NCBI GenBank assembly: GCA_021234535.1
Contig: CM037839.1
Coordinates: forward strand, 9,425,419 to 9,489,418
DNA length: 64,000 nt
Direction of reading: 5' to 3'
From: Stichopus chloronotus
Taxonomy: Eukaryota > Echinodermata > Holothuroidea > Aspidochirotida > Stichopodidae
Shown here: positions 12,801 to 24,358 of the stretch, piece by piece
Layout of the letters: every line of letters starts with the position of its first letter
How positions within the stretch are numbered: position 1 is the stretch's first letter
Notes under the pieces: generated by a model
The model's database searches: none
Seen by the model: only the letters and a program-made list of their open reading frames with translations
Told to the model about the DNA's origin: nothing
Translations under genes and position numbers: made by a program

Positions 12801-14546
12801 TCAAGGAAATCATAAAAATTGAAGTATACGCTCACTAATTCACCAGTTTGTTTTGCTAAAGCAAACAATGCGTACTGTATGTGACATTTTGTTTTTCATT
12901 GAAGGGTGATGTTAAAGGGAAATGTATAAAGGTTACTGAGAGACACTCTCCAGGGTAATTCATTGAGAAATCCTAGACTTATTTGAGGGGAGGTTGGTTG
13001 AAGATGTCAGAACTTTCCCTAACTTTGAATACTTCAAATTATCCTTTGAATTTAGTATGAATGGCTGTTTTCACGACAACTTAACCACGGACCATCACAA
13101 GGTGTTTGCTCTTCAGAAATTTAGCCATTGAGGCTATTGGCATTGTTGTGAACATTTCAAATTTAGAGGCAACTGCAAAACATTCTGAACCACAATCAAC
13201 TCAGTTCAGCTTATTATTGCAGCAGTGTATACTTGGAGAAGATATTTTCCTCTGTCAGGCAGTTTTAAATCGCCAAAAACGGCGCTTTAACGGTGGCCCG
13301 CCTCACATCCCAACCAAAACTAGGACAGTCAGTGAGCCTTATTAGGCAGGTACCTCTATGGCATGGAAATGATATGGGTAGGGATTGCAGACAGGGGATA
13401 GGGTCGTGAAAAGGAGTGTGCTTTTGTGAGGTGTTGGTATGTGTATGAGTTTGTGTATGAAAAGAAGAGTAACTCATGATCTCCTCAACGGTAAGGTTGG
13501 TGGACTTGAAACACGGTGGGATGGTGAGATGTGGTGTCCACTGTGTGTCCAATGTCAAAGGTCAAGGGTTGTAAAAACAAAATGAACCATCACTAGCATC
13601 ATCTGCATGTGTGAAATATCCCAGATACTTGAGGTATCACAGATGTACACTCAAGGAGATCAGTGATTTCCGGATTTTAAATATCCATTATTTCAAAAGG
13701 TCAAAGGTTATGAAGTAAACGTCTCAAAAAAAAATAATCGTGAAAAAGCGTGTCACAAACTCCTCCTATGGTATAGATTTTGACTTAACTCATAGACTTA
13801 ACTTCAGACTTTGTCGTTGGCTCCCCGAATAGGGCCTACGTTATGCAGTGTTTGCTTAACGGATGACATCATAGGTCAAAGGCACTGACATTGTAAAACA
13901 CAATACAGTAGTACTACAATACAGTGTGGTATTTTGCCTACTAGGTGCTGATACCAGCGCATGGTTCCAACCTAACGTATTATATGCAATGCACTTGATG
14001 CAATGTGGTGCATTGTTTTAACATAATTATGCTTCATGCATCATTATGCATTATATTATTTAGGTGACTGGCTATATCTGGTTCATTTTCCTGCCTTGGT
14101 ATTAGTCTCTTGTGGCTTGTTTCAGAGGCATACGTATACTGGACTCGGATATGAAGTGCAAAAGTTTCCTTTGAAGTTATGATTGCTTTGTCAACTCTTG
14201 TGGTCCTCGTAGAGAGGTAAAAATCTTTCTTGGTATTCTGCTAAACCAAGTGTTCACCAGGGACTAACTTAATGATACATACCTCATCAAACTATTCCAT
14301 GCATATGAAAGCACACAGTCTTAATTTACACCCGTAAAGTTGGGGCTTTCAAAGCATCGGCGAAAGCCCACCGGAAATCACATCTTCTGTGCAAAATGTG
14401 CAAATAACATTTAGTCCATGTAAGTTTGTCATCTGTTTGTAATCTCCATTTATTTCTGTTTTATCTTGGACAGAGGTGGAAATGCGCCTTCGTATGTGTA
14501 CAGGTTGCTAAGAGAACTCTATCACCCAGATGACTATGAAATATGA
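4615..14546 (+). CDS. EIF2B2: translation initiation factor eIF2B subunit beta, 11 coding exons
   Basis: Coding exons are 4615-4685, 5249-5455, 7461-7512, 7646-7705, 9045-9191, 10471-10530, 10900-11036, 11774-11834, 12079-12138, 12642-12778 and 14474-14546. They join in phase to 354 residues; the human protein has about 351. eIF2B is the cytosolic guanine-nucleotide exchange factor for eIF2, and beta is one of its regulatory-core subunits. Family hallmarks are [11 protein letters not shown] (residues 77-87), [13 protein letters not shown] (about 154-166), [17 protein letters not shown] in exon 7, HALALAAKH in exon 8, [19 protein letters not shown] spanning exons 10-11, and the C-terminal LYHPDD. 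All introns are GT-AG. I chose the ATG at 4615 because it gives the family's usual N-terminal length. The exon itself opens at 4581 after an acceptor, so a 5' UTR exon lies upstream. No coding damage is seen. Confidence 0.97.
6117..6158. repeat. 10-bp perfect inverted repeat
   Basis: TTCAGAGTCG at 6117-6126 is the exact reverse complement of CGACTCTGAA at 6149-6158, with a 22-base loop. It lies in the intron between EIF2B2 coding exons 2 and 3. It may be a remnant of a small mobile element; no function is evident. Confidence 0.5.
6513..6944. repeat. 48-bp minisatellite, nine units
   Basis: Nine consecutive units of exactly 48 bases fill 432 bases in the EIF2B2 intron between coding exons 2 and 3. 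Each unit starts GAT(C/T/A), carries a core close to CTCCAAGGACAGTGG and ends near GGGTCGCGATTC. Units differ by substitutions but none by an insertion or deletion. Because 48 is divisible by three, the minus strand stays open in two frames and shows a 16-residue repeat. That openness follows from the repeat length and does not by itself show coding. Confidence 0.95.
9674..10017. repeat. (ATC)n trinucleotide microsatellite
   Basis: An imperfect ATC/CAT repeat with an uninterrupted core of about 31 units at 9761-9853. It sits in the EIF2B2 intron between coding exons 5 and 6. The long poly-Ile, poly-Ser, poly-His and poly-Met frames across it are artefacts of the repeat. Confidence 0.97.
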
Positions 14547-15300
14547 TGTCATCAGCATCAGTTCTCGTGGATCAAAACAGAGATGACGCCCGTCGCAGCC
14601 GGCCAACCTCACTGTTTTGAAACTTCAGCGTGTGATCGACGGAGCCACCAATTTGTGGTCGGGAGAAATGTCATTGGCTACCGAGAAGCATGTTTCTGTA
14701 GACCATGCCAGTATATTTCGGAGTGATTAATTGGTGAAACAAGATCCGGAAGTGTTCATTTTTTTTTCTTGTGGGGGGGGGGGGGAGAGGAAGGGGGTTG
14801 AACGTTCTTGTGGTACCTTGTCAAAGCCAAACGGAATCTATACAGCGATATTTAGCAATATCCAACATGTGCGTGTCAGTGGGATGCTGCTTGCAAACAT
14901 ACCTCAAGGAGTGAGGTTGCTTAAATCTCAAAGGAGGTATATGTGTAGCCTGTATCGAGTAGATAGTCCCAAACCTTTTTGATGGAGGTCAAATTAAGGG
15001 TTTTTGAAGTCAACAAATGCCATAGTTTGAAAGTTTTTAAATGCAATATCTCACAGAGGGAATTTGTCTGAGCTTCAAACTTAGTAAGTAGGTAGTGGTA
15101 ATTTCCAATGTTTTTATGTGATGTCAAACTTCAACAGAAGTCAAAATCCTTGCTTCAAATGTCAAACACAGGTAGTCCTCCCTCGCGTGCTTGATCCCTT
15201 GTAATGTTGAAGGAATTCAAAGGTCTATTGAAGTGGACAGAAGACTATATCCGTAAAATTTTCTGAACAGATTATATCAAAAGAATAAATTTGACTGAAC
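14547..15300 (+). other. presumed 3' UTR of EIF2B2
   Basis: This follows the EIF2B2 stop codon and runs to just past the first clear AATAAA on the plus strand, at 15284-15289, giving a UTR of about 0.75 kb. It includes a 13-base poly-G tract at 14773-14785. The true cleavage site cannot be seen from sequence alone. Confidence 0.5.
15284..15289 (+). terminator. candidate polyadenylation signal of EIF2B2
   Basis: An AATAAA hexamer about 740 bases after the stop codon. It is the first canonical signal I find downstream on this strand. Confidence 0.5.
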
Positions 15301-16124
15301 TGCAAGCCTTGTGTGAAAGCAGACCAGATTAAGTGTGACTCCTTTTTGGTTTCAAAGAAGTCAAAAGTCATTACAGGTCAGTAAAAGTCATTGATCCTGA
15401 GCCTTGTAAGCATGGAATTTCAATGAAGGAAAACTTTCTTGCGCTTCAAACTTTGTGTATCTTAGTACTTAGATGATCCCATTAGTTTACAGACTGCATG
15501 GAGCATGGAACTGGGCATCCAACGTCAAATGGCGGGACATCGGACATTTTAAACACCTTTGCAATTTCTTGTTTAAACGTCTTCAGTGACAGCCTGGCAA
15601 GAGACTTGTTTCACACTTGATATACCCAAGAGATTAACTACAAACTGTGTTAAAAAACAGCATACACTGTTGCATGCACCTGCTGTACGTAACCACACCG
15701 ACATACGGTATGTGGTAGTCCGCATTGCAGAGGAATCTTTGCTTATACCAGGAGTTAATGAACCACGTGTTCAGAGCGAATGGTAGGCAGCTCAGGTGAC
15801 CTCTGGGTATCCCAGGAAAGTGCATCAGGCAACATTACAACATTCCATTTCACATTCTACTTTTAAGCAAAGAGAGTGTCTAGTCCCTGCTGGTGTAATG
15901 GTGATCAAAGACCAAGATATTAAAGATAAAATAACCCTGTGATTGTCATCGTGCTCTGGCAAGCAGGGAAAAGTTGCTTGAACCTCAAAATTTAACGTGT
16001 CGGTGGAACTTGATCAGTTGATGATCCTTACTGTAGTCACTGATGTCAAGAGTCATGTGAGCTTTTTAGAAGAGGTAACAATTTCAGTAAGTCTTGTTAC
16101 TCTGCAATGTTAGCCTTCCTGTGT

Positions 16125-16310
16125 GTAAGCAGTGCCGGGAGAAACATTTGTTTTCTGGGAAGGGAGATTAAATTTTCCCACAATTTTTTTATAAAGGTTC
16201 TGTAAGGAAAAGGTAAATTTCCCCTCAAGTGCCCAAATTTCCCTCCAGATACACAAATTTCTTTCTGAATACACAGATTTCCTGGGAAAGAGCCTCCCAG
16301 CTTTTTCCAC
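16125..16310 (+). repeat. dispersed repeat fragment, copy 1
   Basis: It shares several short blocks in the same order with 29040-29200, including AAATTTCCCCTC (16217-16228), AAATTTCC-type stretches and GCCTCCCAGCTTTTTCC near the right end. The family is unknown to me, and the match is loose outside the blocks. Confidence 0.4.
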
Positions 16311-17254
16311 CCATGTGTGTGCTGCACATTGCATCGCATAACTTACCATAATTCTGCTCAGCAATGCTGTGTGTTTGTAAATCTTGTTATGGAAGTTACA
16401 TATTATATTGGTAAAAAATCATTTTTTTGACTGTCTTGCTTTTGTTAATTCCTTTAACAAAGTTAACATGTTTCCACATCTCATATCTTCACTGACCCCT
16501 TAAACCACTTGGTGGAAATTAAGCTGTGCATCAGGTGGGAGAAATACCACTTCTCATTTCATAGACTGGGAACGACTCATCTACATGAAAGGAGCGTTAC
16601 CAGCTAGGGTGGGGGTGAAGGTTGTCCCCATTCCTTATAATAAGTGCAGGAAGTTTATTTTGTCAGAATATCCAGGAGAATGGCATGACCTTAGTTGGTG
16701 TATTGGCATTGAATATAAATATGGCTAAATTACAGGTGGTGAATGAAATATTGTAATGTAGTTCTTTTGCTTTATTTTACTGTGGGGCATGTATAGTAGG
16801 TAGTTGTTTTCATCGATTCTTAAAAATTGTAACCCGATAATTTTTCCTCATACCTGTTGGATGCCCGGCCAAAACACTGACTGTGTTGTTCATATTGGCA
16901 TTTCTATGGTACACATCACATTGTGTGGAGACATTTTGCTGGTGTACACCATACACCTACTCATAATCAGGACCACTGATTTTCCAGAGAGAAAAAAAAA
17001 AGAAATTCCACTTTGAACTGTTTGCTGTGTCTAGTAGGTGAAATTCTGCGATCTGACGCGTGTTTACGTAACAGTTGTGTCGTGTTTCACTTTCTGAAGC
17101 AATAGGGTAGTAATTCTGGATCCTGGTAGCAAAGTACTGTGCTGGCACTCGGGTCACCAGTGAAAACATGGGTACGGTACCGTTAATCATCCCTGAGAAT
17201 GAAGTCAACGTTTTGTGGCACCTGGATGGTCGTTGATTTGTTAGTATTGACCCT

Positions 17255-17286
17255 AGTTGAGGATGAGTGCAGTTGAGGATGAGTGC
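17255..17286. repeat. 16-bp perfect tandem duplication
   Basis: AGTTGAGGATGAGTGC occurs twice back to back at 17255-17270 and 17271-17286. No gene context. Confidence 0.85.
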
Positions 17287-17439
17287 ATTAGAGTAAAGGG
17301 TGGCCCATCCTTGATGACAGGAAAGGAGGACAACCTTCACCACCTAAATGGAGCACCACCACTATTAGCACATAGCGTACGAGCCACGTTTTGGCTTCGA
17401 ATTCGAATTGGTGATGAGTGCCAGGTTTGTTACTCCCAG

Positions 17440-17562
17440 GGTTCAACGTCCCTAGAAATGTCAACGTAATTCCCAAGGTTCAATGTTCTCCTGAGGTTCG
17501 ATGTTGAGAGAGTCCCATGTTCACAAGGCGCGATGTTCCCAAATCGTGAGAACATGGAACCT
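17440..17562. repeat. decayed short tandem repeat
   Basis: Variants of a roughly 20-base phrase close to CCCAAGGTTCAATGTTC recur about five or six times with changing spacing, for example GGTTCAACGT, GGTTCAATGT, GGTTCGATGT and GGCGCGATGT. It reads as an old minisatellite just left of the hAT-type element at 17630. Confidence 0.6.
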
Positions 17563-17629
17563 CATGAACATTGGCAAAGCCCTAACGTACCAACATGTAT
17601 TGCTCTAGCACATACTATCATATCAGTCC

Positions 17630-18020
17630 CATTAGCGTACACGGGGGGGGGGGCATTGGGCCATGGCCCCCCTCACATTCCCCATTTTTTTTTAAATACT
17701 GCATATCGTGCTGAAAATATCAGAAATAAGGCTGGGTTCATGCAGCTGAAAAAGCTTGGGAAGGGCTATTTCCGGCCATCTGGGGGGTTTGTAAAACCCA
17801 AAATTTTCTTGTACGCTCCGCGCTAACGATGGTGGCGCTCCGCTTAGATAGTCTTCACAAGTTTGCACCCCCTCCCCTTGGAAGGTCTTTTAAGGTCTTC
17901 TTAAATGCTCCAGATTGCAGGACATCTGCAGATTTCACAATTACGCTCTGATCTTTCAATTGCAGTAATTCCCACAGAGGCTACGGCCTCCCCCTCCACA
18001 AATTCCTGGGTACGCCACTG
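17630..18020. mobile_element. hAT-type miniature element with 8-bp target duplication
   Basis: The right end is CCTGGGTACGCCACTG and the left end is a worn reverse complement of it, CATTAGCGTACACGGG. The bases immediately outside are identical: ATCAGTCC at 17622-17629 and again at 18021-18028. An 8-bp duplication with CAG...CTG-type ends is characteristic of hAT transposons. The 391-bp element has no transposase frame and so is non-autonomous. Its inner phrase GATGGTGGCGCTCCGCTTA recurs near 44211 and 61615, marking relatives in this window. Confidence 0.85.
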
Positions 18021-19540
18021 ATCAGTCCACATTAACTTCCTGCATAATGGATACAAAACTGCAGACTTCTTAGTGACCTATTAATGTCAGTGTACAGAAA
18101 GTGTGAATACACAGATATGAACATGAAAAAGAAAATTTAACAACTTTTTCTGAGTTTTGTGGACCAGCTGTTCAACTTGTTTTGAAAGTCCTACCGTTTT
18201 GAAGTGCAACAATTTAGCTTTGTGTAGCACCAATAATAATTGGCCACCATTTCTGTGGCAGAGAAACATACAGTGCCCTTAACTCCAGGGGTACCATCTC
18301 TCCTGGCTGATAGGACAAATATCCCAATTTTCTCAAAACCTTATAGGCATGTAGCTGTTATATTCTGTCTACACGTTTTCTGCCAATAGGGCCTACAAAC
18401 TTCAGATCCCCCAAAATTGTTTTGGGCACTTGGTAAACCCTCCCCAGATGAGTCCTGAAAAGTTGTGCCACTTTCAGCTTAGAGAAGCATGGTAACTCCC
18501 AACCCACCTCCTCCCTAAACAAGTTAAAAATAGAGATGGTAAGAACACCACGGAGCTTTAAAAAATTGGCCTAAGCTCATACAGAGAACCTTCGAATGTA
18601 TTAAAAAGTTGTAGAAAATGTAATTTAAAATATTAATTTGCAAAACAAGGACCAGCTTATCACAATTATTGATTATAGCATGCAGATAGTTGCAACATTA
18701 TTCTGGTCACTTTCACTAACATGGGGGAGGGGGGGGGGGTGTGTTCTTAGTTCCAGAAGGTACCTAGGCTAGAAACATGAGTGGGGTAACCTACAGTAAC
18801 TCGACTGCAATAAACGTAAACAGAGGATGAAAATTCCTGTACATAGCAGAGTGTAGGCTTTACATGCAAGGGGGGAAACAAATAATGGCAAAGCAATTTT
18901 CACTGATTCTGATTTGTAACTTTTTTTTTTCTTCAGACAAAATGATATACATGACTCCAAAGGCTTATCATCTGTAAAGGCTTATCTCATTTTGACCCAG
19001 TCATAGTATGTTGGAATCTTTTCGTAGCATGCAAAATACTATATCCCCAAAGAAATGGTGTACAAATTCCGAGCATAACACGACGACGTGAGGCTTTTCA
19101 TGCCTGACTGCAAATTCAAACCACCCTTGGATCTGTAAAGCAATACGATACCCTCAAAATACGCTGGCTGCTACATAGTTGAAAGTAACATCTATATGAT
19201 ATCTGACATAACATTACTGAAGCAGAGTTTATAAGAAGCTCATTCAAGTCTATTTCTGTTAGTGCATCTATGACAAACATTCATTGCTCATGTTGCATGA
19301 CCAAGTTTGACATCATCCATGCCAACAATATCAGTAGGTCACAACAGTGTAACTCTGATGCCCATGGAGCTCCATACTCCATTCAGGGTATCACAATGAT
19401 ACCCCTACAAGAAAGCAAATCAAAGACATGTTGCCATGGATACATAATGTTATATATAAACATATCAAGAATTATGGCTGTTTTAAGTGACTGTCACATC
19501 TGGTAACAAATCTACGTGAAATTATAAATGTTATCATGCA

Positions 19541-19841
19541 GATTAAAAGGAAGATAAGGAGTTGTAAAATACATTGTACATTTTTGCGCTTTCTCCAAAT
19601 TGAGTAGAAGCATACCTATTTAACAAATACCCATTTAACAGAAAGGCATAAAAGACATTCACAAATTCAAATATAAATGGTTTTTTCTCTGTACTTGGGT
19701 GCTCTCTGACAAATATTGTCATTGGCAGACTATTTTTAGCCACAAATCTGTTGAAGAGATATGCTTCTACTCGATTTGGAGAGAGAAAAAGCGTACGGGT
19801 TATGCAAGAAGTATTTTCCATTGCCCTATCCTCCTTTAAAC
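19541..19841. repeat. fold-back repeat, copy A
   Basis: The left half and the reverse complement of the right half match imperfectly along about 120-140 bases. For example, CTCCAAATTGAGTAGAAGCA in the left arm pairs with the right arm at one mismatch. The minus-strand frame of 113 residues across it is a product of this palindrome and resembles no known protein. It is homologous to the repeat at 38928-39450, in the opposite orientation. Confidence 0.8.
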
Positions 19842-21483
19842 TTTGAGCAAGTATAGATTTCAACTGGACAAGAATAGCAGACATCCACTGTGAGCATCAT
19901 CTCCACAGGAATGTTGCATGTATTGCTTGGGTCATGTATCTGATTTCAACTGAAACTGGTGATACATAAAAACACACTGGAAACTGCATTCCAAGTCACT
20001 CATGTCCAACTTAAGCCAGACACTTTTTGTTCTTGGGAATACAATAGTGTACCCTGCCAGTCTGAAGGTTTTGCGGTACACAGTATTTGCCTAAAAGATG
20101 GCTTGAAAAACAAAATTAATAAATACTCCCAATGGGTGCACTGATCTGACTTTCCTGAACGAACAACTGCCGTTCAAGTCACACGCTGTTTCGTTTGTGC
20201 CGAGCTGTTTACCGTGAAAGATGCTCCAAGGATGTCAGAGCAGAAAGTACTTCATCTTGGGTGCATGCAGCAGACATTGCAGCAACAGCAAATTCTGACC
20301 AAGTTGGACAAGAAACAGTGGTAAGAGTCAATGCCATATTCCATTGGCAACTGCACTATAGAGACCCATTGCCACAAAGAGATTCAATTTGAGCAAGTGT
20401 CACATGCAAGTTCCAAACCCCTACCTCCTGACACAGGTACCAAATTCATTCTTTAAATGAGCACTACCTAAGAGGAGATGAAGCATCAACTTGAGAAAAA
20501 AAATCTGTTACGGATGTTGATTTTCTAGATTGCAATAGGTCTGATACGGAGAGGGAATGGTACTCTTTTGAAGACTAACATTATTTAAGAAGATAAAAAA
20601 AACACGTGTTAATGTCTATGTCATGTGGATACAAAAACAGAAAAATACTTGTACTCAGGACGGCTGTCACCTCTACCGAGCTAAGTCAGTGTTTCAACAT
20701 CTTTCATTATGGCCCGACACGAAACTCCCATATTTCGCACAATTTGTCGCTTGGGCAAAATGTTAAAAAAAAAAGGGGGGGGGGGGGTTGGGGGTGGTAT
20801 ACAAATACCTCTAAATTTTATAGTCTTCATCCTCATGAATGCAAGTCTGAAGGCAAGTTAGCAAACTTGTCCCAATGCTACACTGGGGTAACGTTTGCTT
20901 TAGAGCACCACTTTCATCACTTTTTCTGAAAAGGAAGACAGATATTTGTAATGTGACAAAAAAGTGTTTAACTTTTTTGGGTGATCTTCTACCATATCAG
21001 CCCCCCCCCCAAAAAAAAAATTCAGCACGGCAAAGCAGAGGCCAGGCCAGTGCAGACTCCTAGGTTGGATCAATGCAGGAATAGAGAGGACTAACCCACC
21101 GTGACTAACTTTTTTTTTTTTTTTGGCCAGAAAGTTCTAGGCAGGAGGCGGAAGTATTCTGGGGGGCTTAACCGCTGCCACCCAGTCTACAAGCCTGCTT
21201 CAAAGGTTACCTGTAGAAACTGGATAAGACAATGAAATGTTCATATCAACATTCTCTCAGTCCACAGGAAAGGTGATTTAAATTTAGATTGCGGCTATTC
21301 GTTTGAACAACTTCGAGCAAATACACACCTACTGGCATGAACATGATTTAGGCCAGTCTCACGATCATTATTACGCTTATATTTAGGGTTGGGTTTGTGC
21401 GAACACAGATGGTATTCGCCTAATGTTAATGAGAATAGTTTCGACCTAAAATTTTACATTCATATTTGTTTGTGCCCAGGTTT

Positions 21484-21730
21484 TTTATTGACAACAAAAA
21501 GGGGGCGAATTTTGACTCTTAACTTGGGAAACTTCTGATCAAGTAAATTAGCTGTGAAGTATATGGCTATTTAAAGGCAGATAAGTTAATTTTCCTCACA
21601 ACTGTATATCCATCGAGGAACCAAAAGGTAATTAACATTCAAAACATTCCTCAAAAGAGGAAGTATTTTATTGCCATCGAGACAAGCCCCAAGTTCAGTA
21701 AAATATGTCTAAAGTCAATTGACATTTATT
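21484..21730 (-). terminator. candidate polyadenylation signals of the HABP4-like gene
   Basis: These are the first AATAAA hexamers on the minus strand after the stop codon of the HABP4-like gene: 21730-21725, 21672-21667 and 21489-21484. Using them would give a 3' UTR of about 2.6-2.9 kb. None was found between them and the stop codon. Confidence 0.4.
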
Positions 21731-24358
21731 TCTTTCCTTTTTTTTCAATTTCATTTTCTGTACAAACCTTTTTTAAGAAGGCATTTTAGTGACCAACAAA
21801 TCCAGAAATTTTCTGAATTTTTCTCCTTTTGAAGTCTCTTTTTAGTGCCGTACTACTGTTTCCTAGCTCTGGGAACAACCAGGACTCTCTTTGCAGTCCC
21901 AGTAAAACATTAGTTTTTTAAACAAGACGTTGTTCAAAAAAAAAAAAAATTCAAAAACTAATTCAAAATTAATTAAATCACATTTTGGGTGAATCAACTA
22001 AAATATTTAAAAGGTATTGTGATTGACAATTTTCATTACATGGCAACAACAATCGATTTACAATATAAAGGACTTGATCTGGCATTTTTAGTCCAACACC
22101 CTTGAAATGGACACGAGAGCGAGTGTGGCTGTAACATTCAGTGTAAATCAAAAGTCTCAACAATACGTTGAAAAGTGGTCGCAGCTTCTGTAATACTTAA
22201 CTTTCTAGATGCCAACCACAGTATGTGATAAGTTTTGTCCCTTGGGGAACAGATCAGTAAACATGGCTTTACCTCAAACAAATAACAGAAATACAATGTT
22301 AGAAATGAAACTAAAATGTAAACTGCACAATCCACTTGTGGGGGTGCAACACCTGTTAGTACAGCATGCCAGAAAATTCCGTCTCGTGTGCTACTCGCAC
22401 AATCTTTGAAAGTAATGCCCACATTTTCCTCGGCTGGTTGTCCACTGAAAACTGGCGACCAGGCTAGAAATGTTTCCTGTCGAATGACGAGGAAGGGGGG
22501 GGGCAACATACAAGAGCAGTCGAATCCATGGGATTGTTTTTCACTTTTTCAGCTTGTCTTTTTAACAAACTACCAAACATCAAATGCAGTGATCGAAGAT
22601 TGTGAAGCACTCCATGGGACGGAATACCAGAGTTGCCAACGAATCCATGGGTTGCTACTGGGGACCCCTCTTTTCTCCGCTTGGGACTGCCAAAACTTAA
22701 TACCACGTGGTAGAGTCTCAAAGCATGCACAGTTTCGATGCAGATTCCCAAATATCTACAATGGCATTAATCAAAAACTTCAATTAATAGCTTCAAATTC
22801 ATTGTCCTGCATATTACAGCAAACTGGTAGTAGGCAGACACTTTATGGACTAATATCTACAGTAGGATTAACTGAATGACCGAACTAGTTATTTGAGCTC
22901 TAAATCAAGCAAATGAATCAAAAAGACCCTCATGTATTTTGACATCATTATTAATATTTCAGGCACTACTTCATTAATAACTTTTTGTGCTGGTATCACT
23001 GGATGTTGCAAAATGTAGACGACGCTGCCATGTCAACTCTATCACAGATGTGCTGCTGTTCATAATTACTAGAGTGTCATAGTTTGCTTACCTTTTGAAA
23101 AGGACCTTGTTTTTGAATGCTCTTTTAAGATCTTTCTGTCCCTTTTTCCACATTTCATTATTGGTAAGGCGACAACGGGCAGTTTCAAACTACAATTGTC
23201 CAGTGAGTGTATTACCATGTTATTGTAACCACGAACAGCAACACGTCGGACAAATTCTTGTTTACGAATGCAAAATATTACTTTACAGAGATGAACAACA
23301 TGCCTACAAACCTCCCCCCTTCTCCAAAAGAAGGTCCTAACAAAGGATGGTCACCACTTCTTATTTGATACAGAGTACTTGAATAAATGCATAGAATCAG
23401 ACAACGTGAACCAAACCGAAAAAGATGTCACAAGAAAGGAGAGAAAAAAAATTTACACTGGACTACAACATACAGCTGGACATTTTTTGGTTAATTGGGC
23501 AGTCATTTAAAAACATGTTGCTCTGTTCACTGTTGTACTTTCTTCTCCATCCAGGTTCACAGGTAAAGCCAAAGAAATAAACGCAAACATGGGAGGGAGA
23601 AGAGTGGCCTGTTTTGGGAGTATCTGTCTCCATCGTAACACTGAAACCCTTTGTGGGACTAACTGCACGATTTCATCCCGCGATTCTTTCTTCCTCTCCA
23701 TCGCAATTAAATACAACAGACTAGAAAAAAAAAATAAAACAATGAACATGGCTACATCACCATAGCAACCAAAATCGGATGAACAAAACAATACAACTGC
23801 TTCCTCCGCGAATAGCAGAGGTGGACGAGTAACCACAAAAGTGGGTCGGATCTTGGAAACCAGAATTGTTGAGCTACATGGTTGCAGATTGAAAATGTAC
23901 AAAACCCCCAATGTTGTTCCTCATGTAAATTGTGAACACTTTTCCCACAGAAACACCGACTGAAATGGACAATCCCTTAAGCAAAGGTCTCATTCTTAGC
24001 AAAAATGAAGAGATGACACATGACAACTCATCTAAGGTTTCTCCACCCACCAAAGTTACCGCTGACTTTTGGCGTTAAGAGGCTGATGTTCTGTCCTGTT
24101 TAAGGGCAATCATGTCATAGGTCACTGGGTGCCATTACTCTTCAAAAAATCAGTCACTGCCTTTTTCCTTGCTTGTTTCAAGTTCAGCACCCGGCAACAG
24201 GTGCCAATCTTTGCAGTTACTTTGGCATCCACAGATCTTTTCAAACTTCGTGACAGTACTTTTTTTTGTATTAAACGTCTAAAAAAATTCTCCTTTAATG
24301 AAGCGCTGAATTGATGATGACGATGATGATCCTAATGCATGTGTAATGGGAAGTACTA
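21731..24358 (-). other. presumed 3' UTR of the HABP4-like gene
   Basis: Lies between the stop codon at 24361-24359 and the first minus-strand AATAAA. The open frames here, including one of 163 codons on plus at 22388-22879, show no recognisable domain. I treat the stretch as untranslated, though an unrelated intergenic gap would look the same. Confidence 0.4.

Larger units (their letters stand above)
15301..21480. other. intergenic region between converging EIF2B2 and HABP4-like genes
   Basis: No recognisable gene. Between roughly 15000 and 16080, diverged segments share phrases such as CTTCAAACTT and GTCA-rich stretches and look like decayed repeats. A segment at 16125-16310 resembles one at 29040-29200. 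Named repeats within the region are listed separately. Confidence 0.5.

Noticed and set aside
19543..19884. 113-codon minus-strand frame
   Set aside because: Coincides with fold-back repeat copy A, has no domain, and its two halves are reverse complements at DNA level.
22388..22879. 163-codon open frame on plus, the longest ATG-type frame in the window
   Set aside because: No recognisable domain, uneven composition, no splice or promoter context, and it lies opposite the presumed 3' UTR of the HABP4-like gene.
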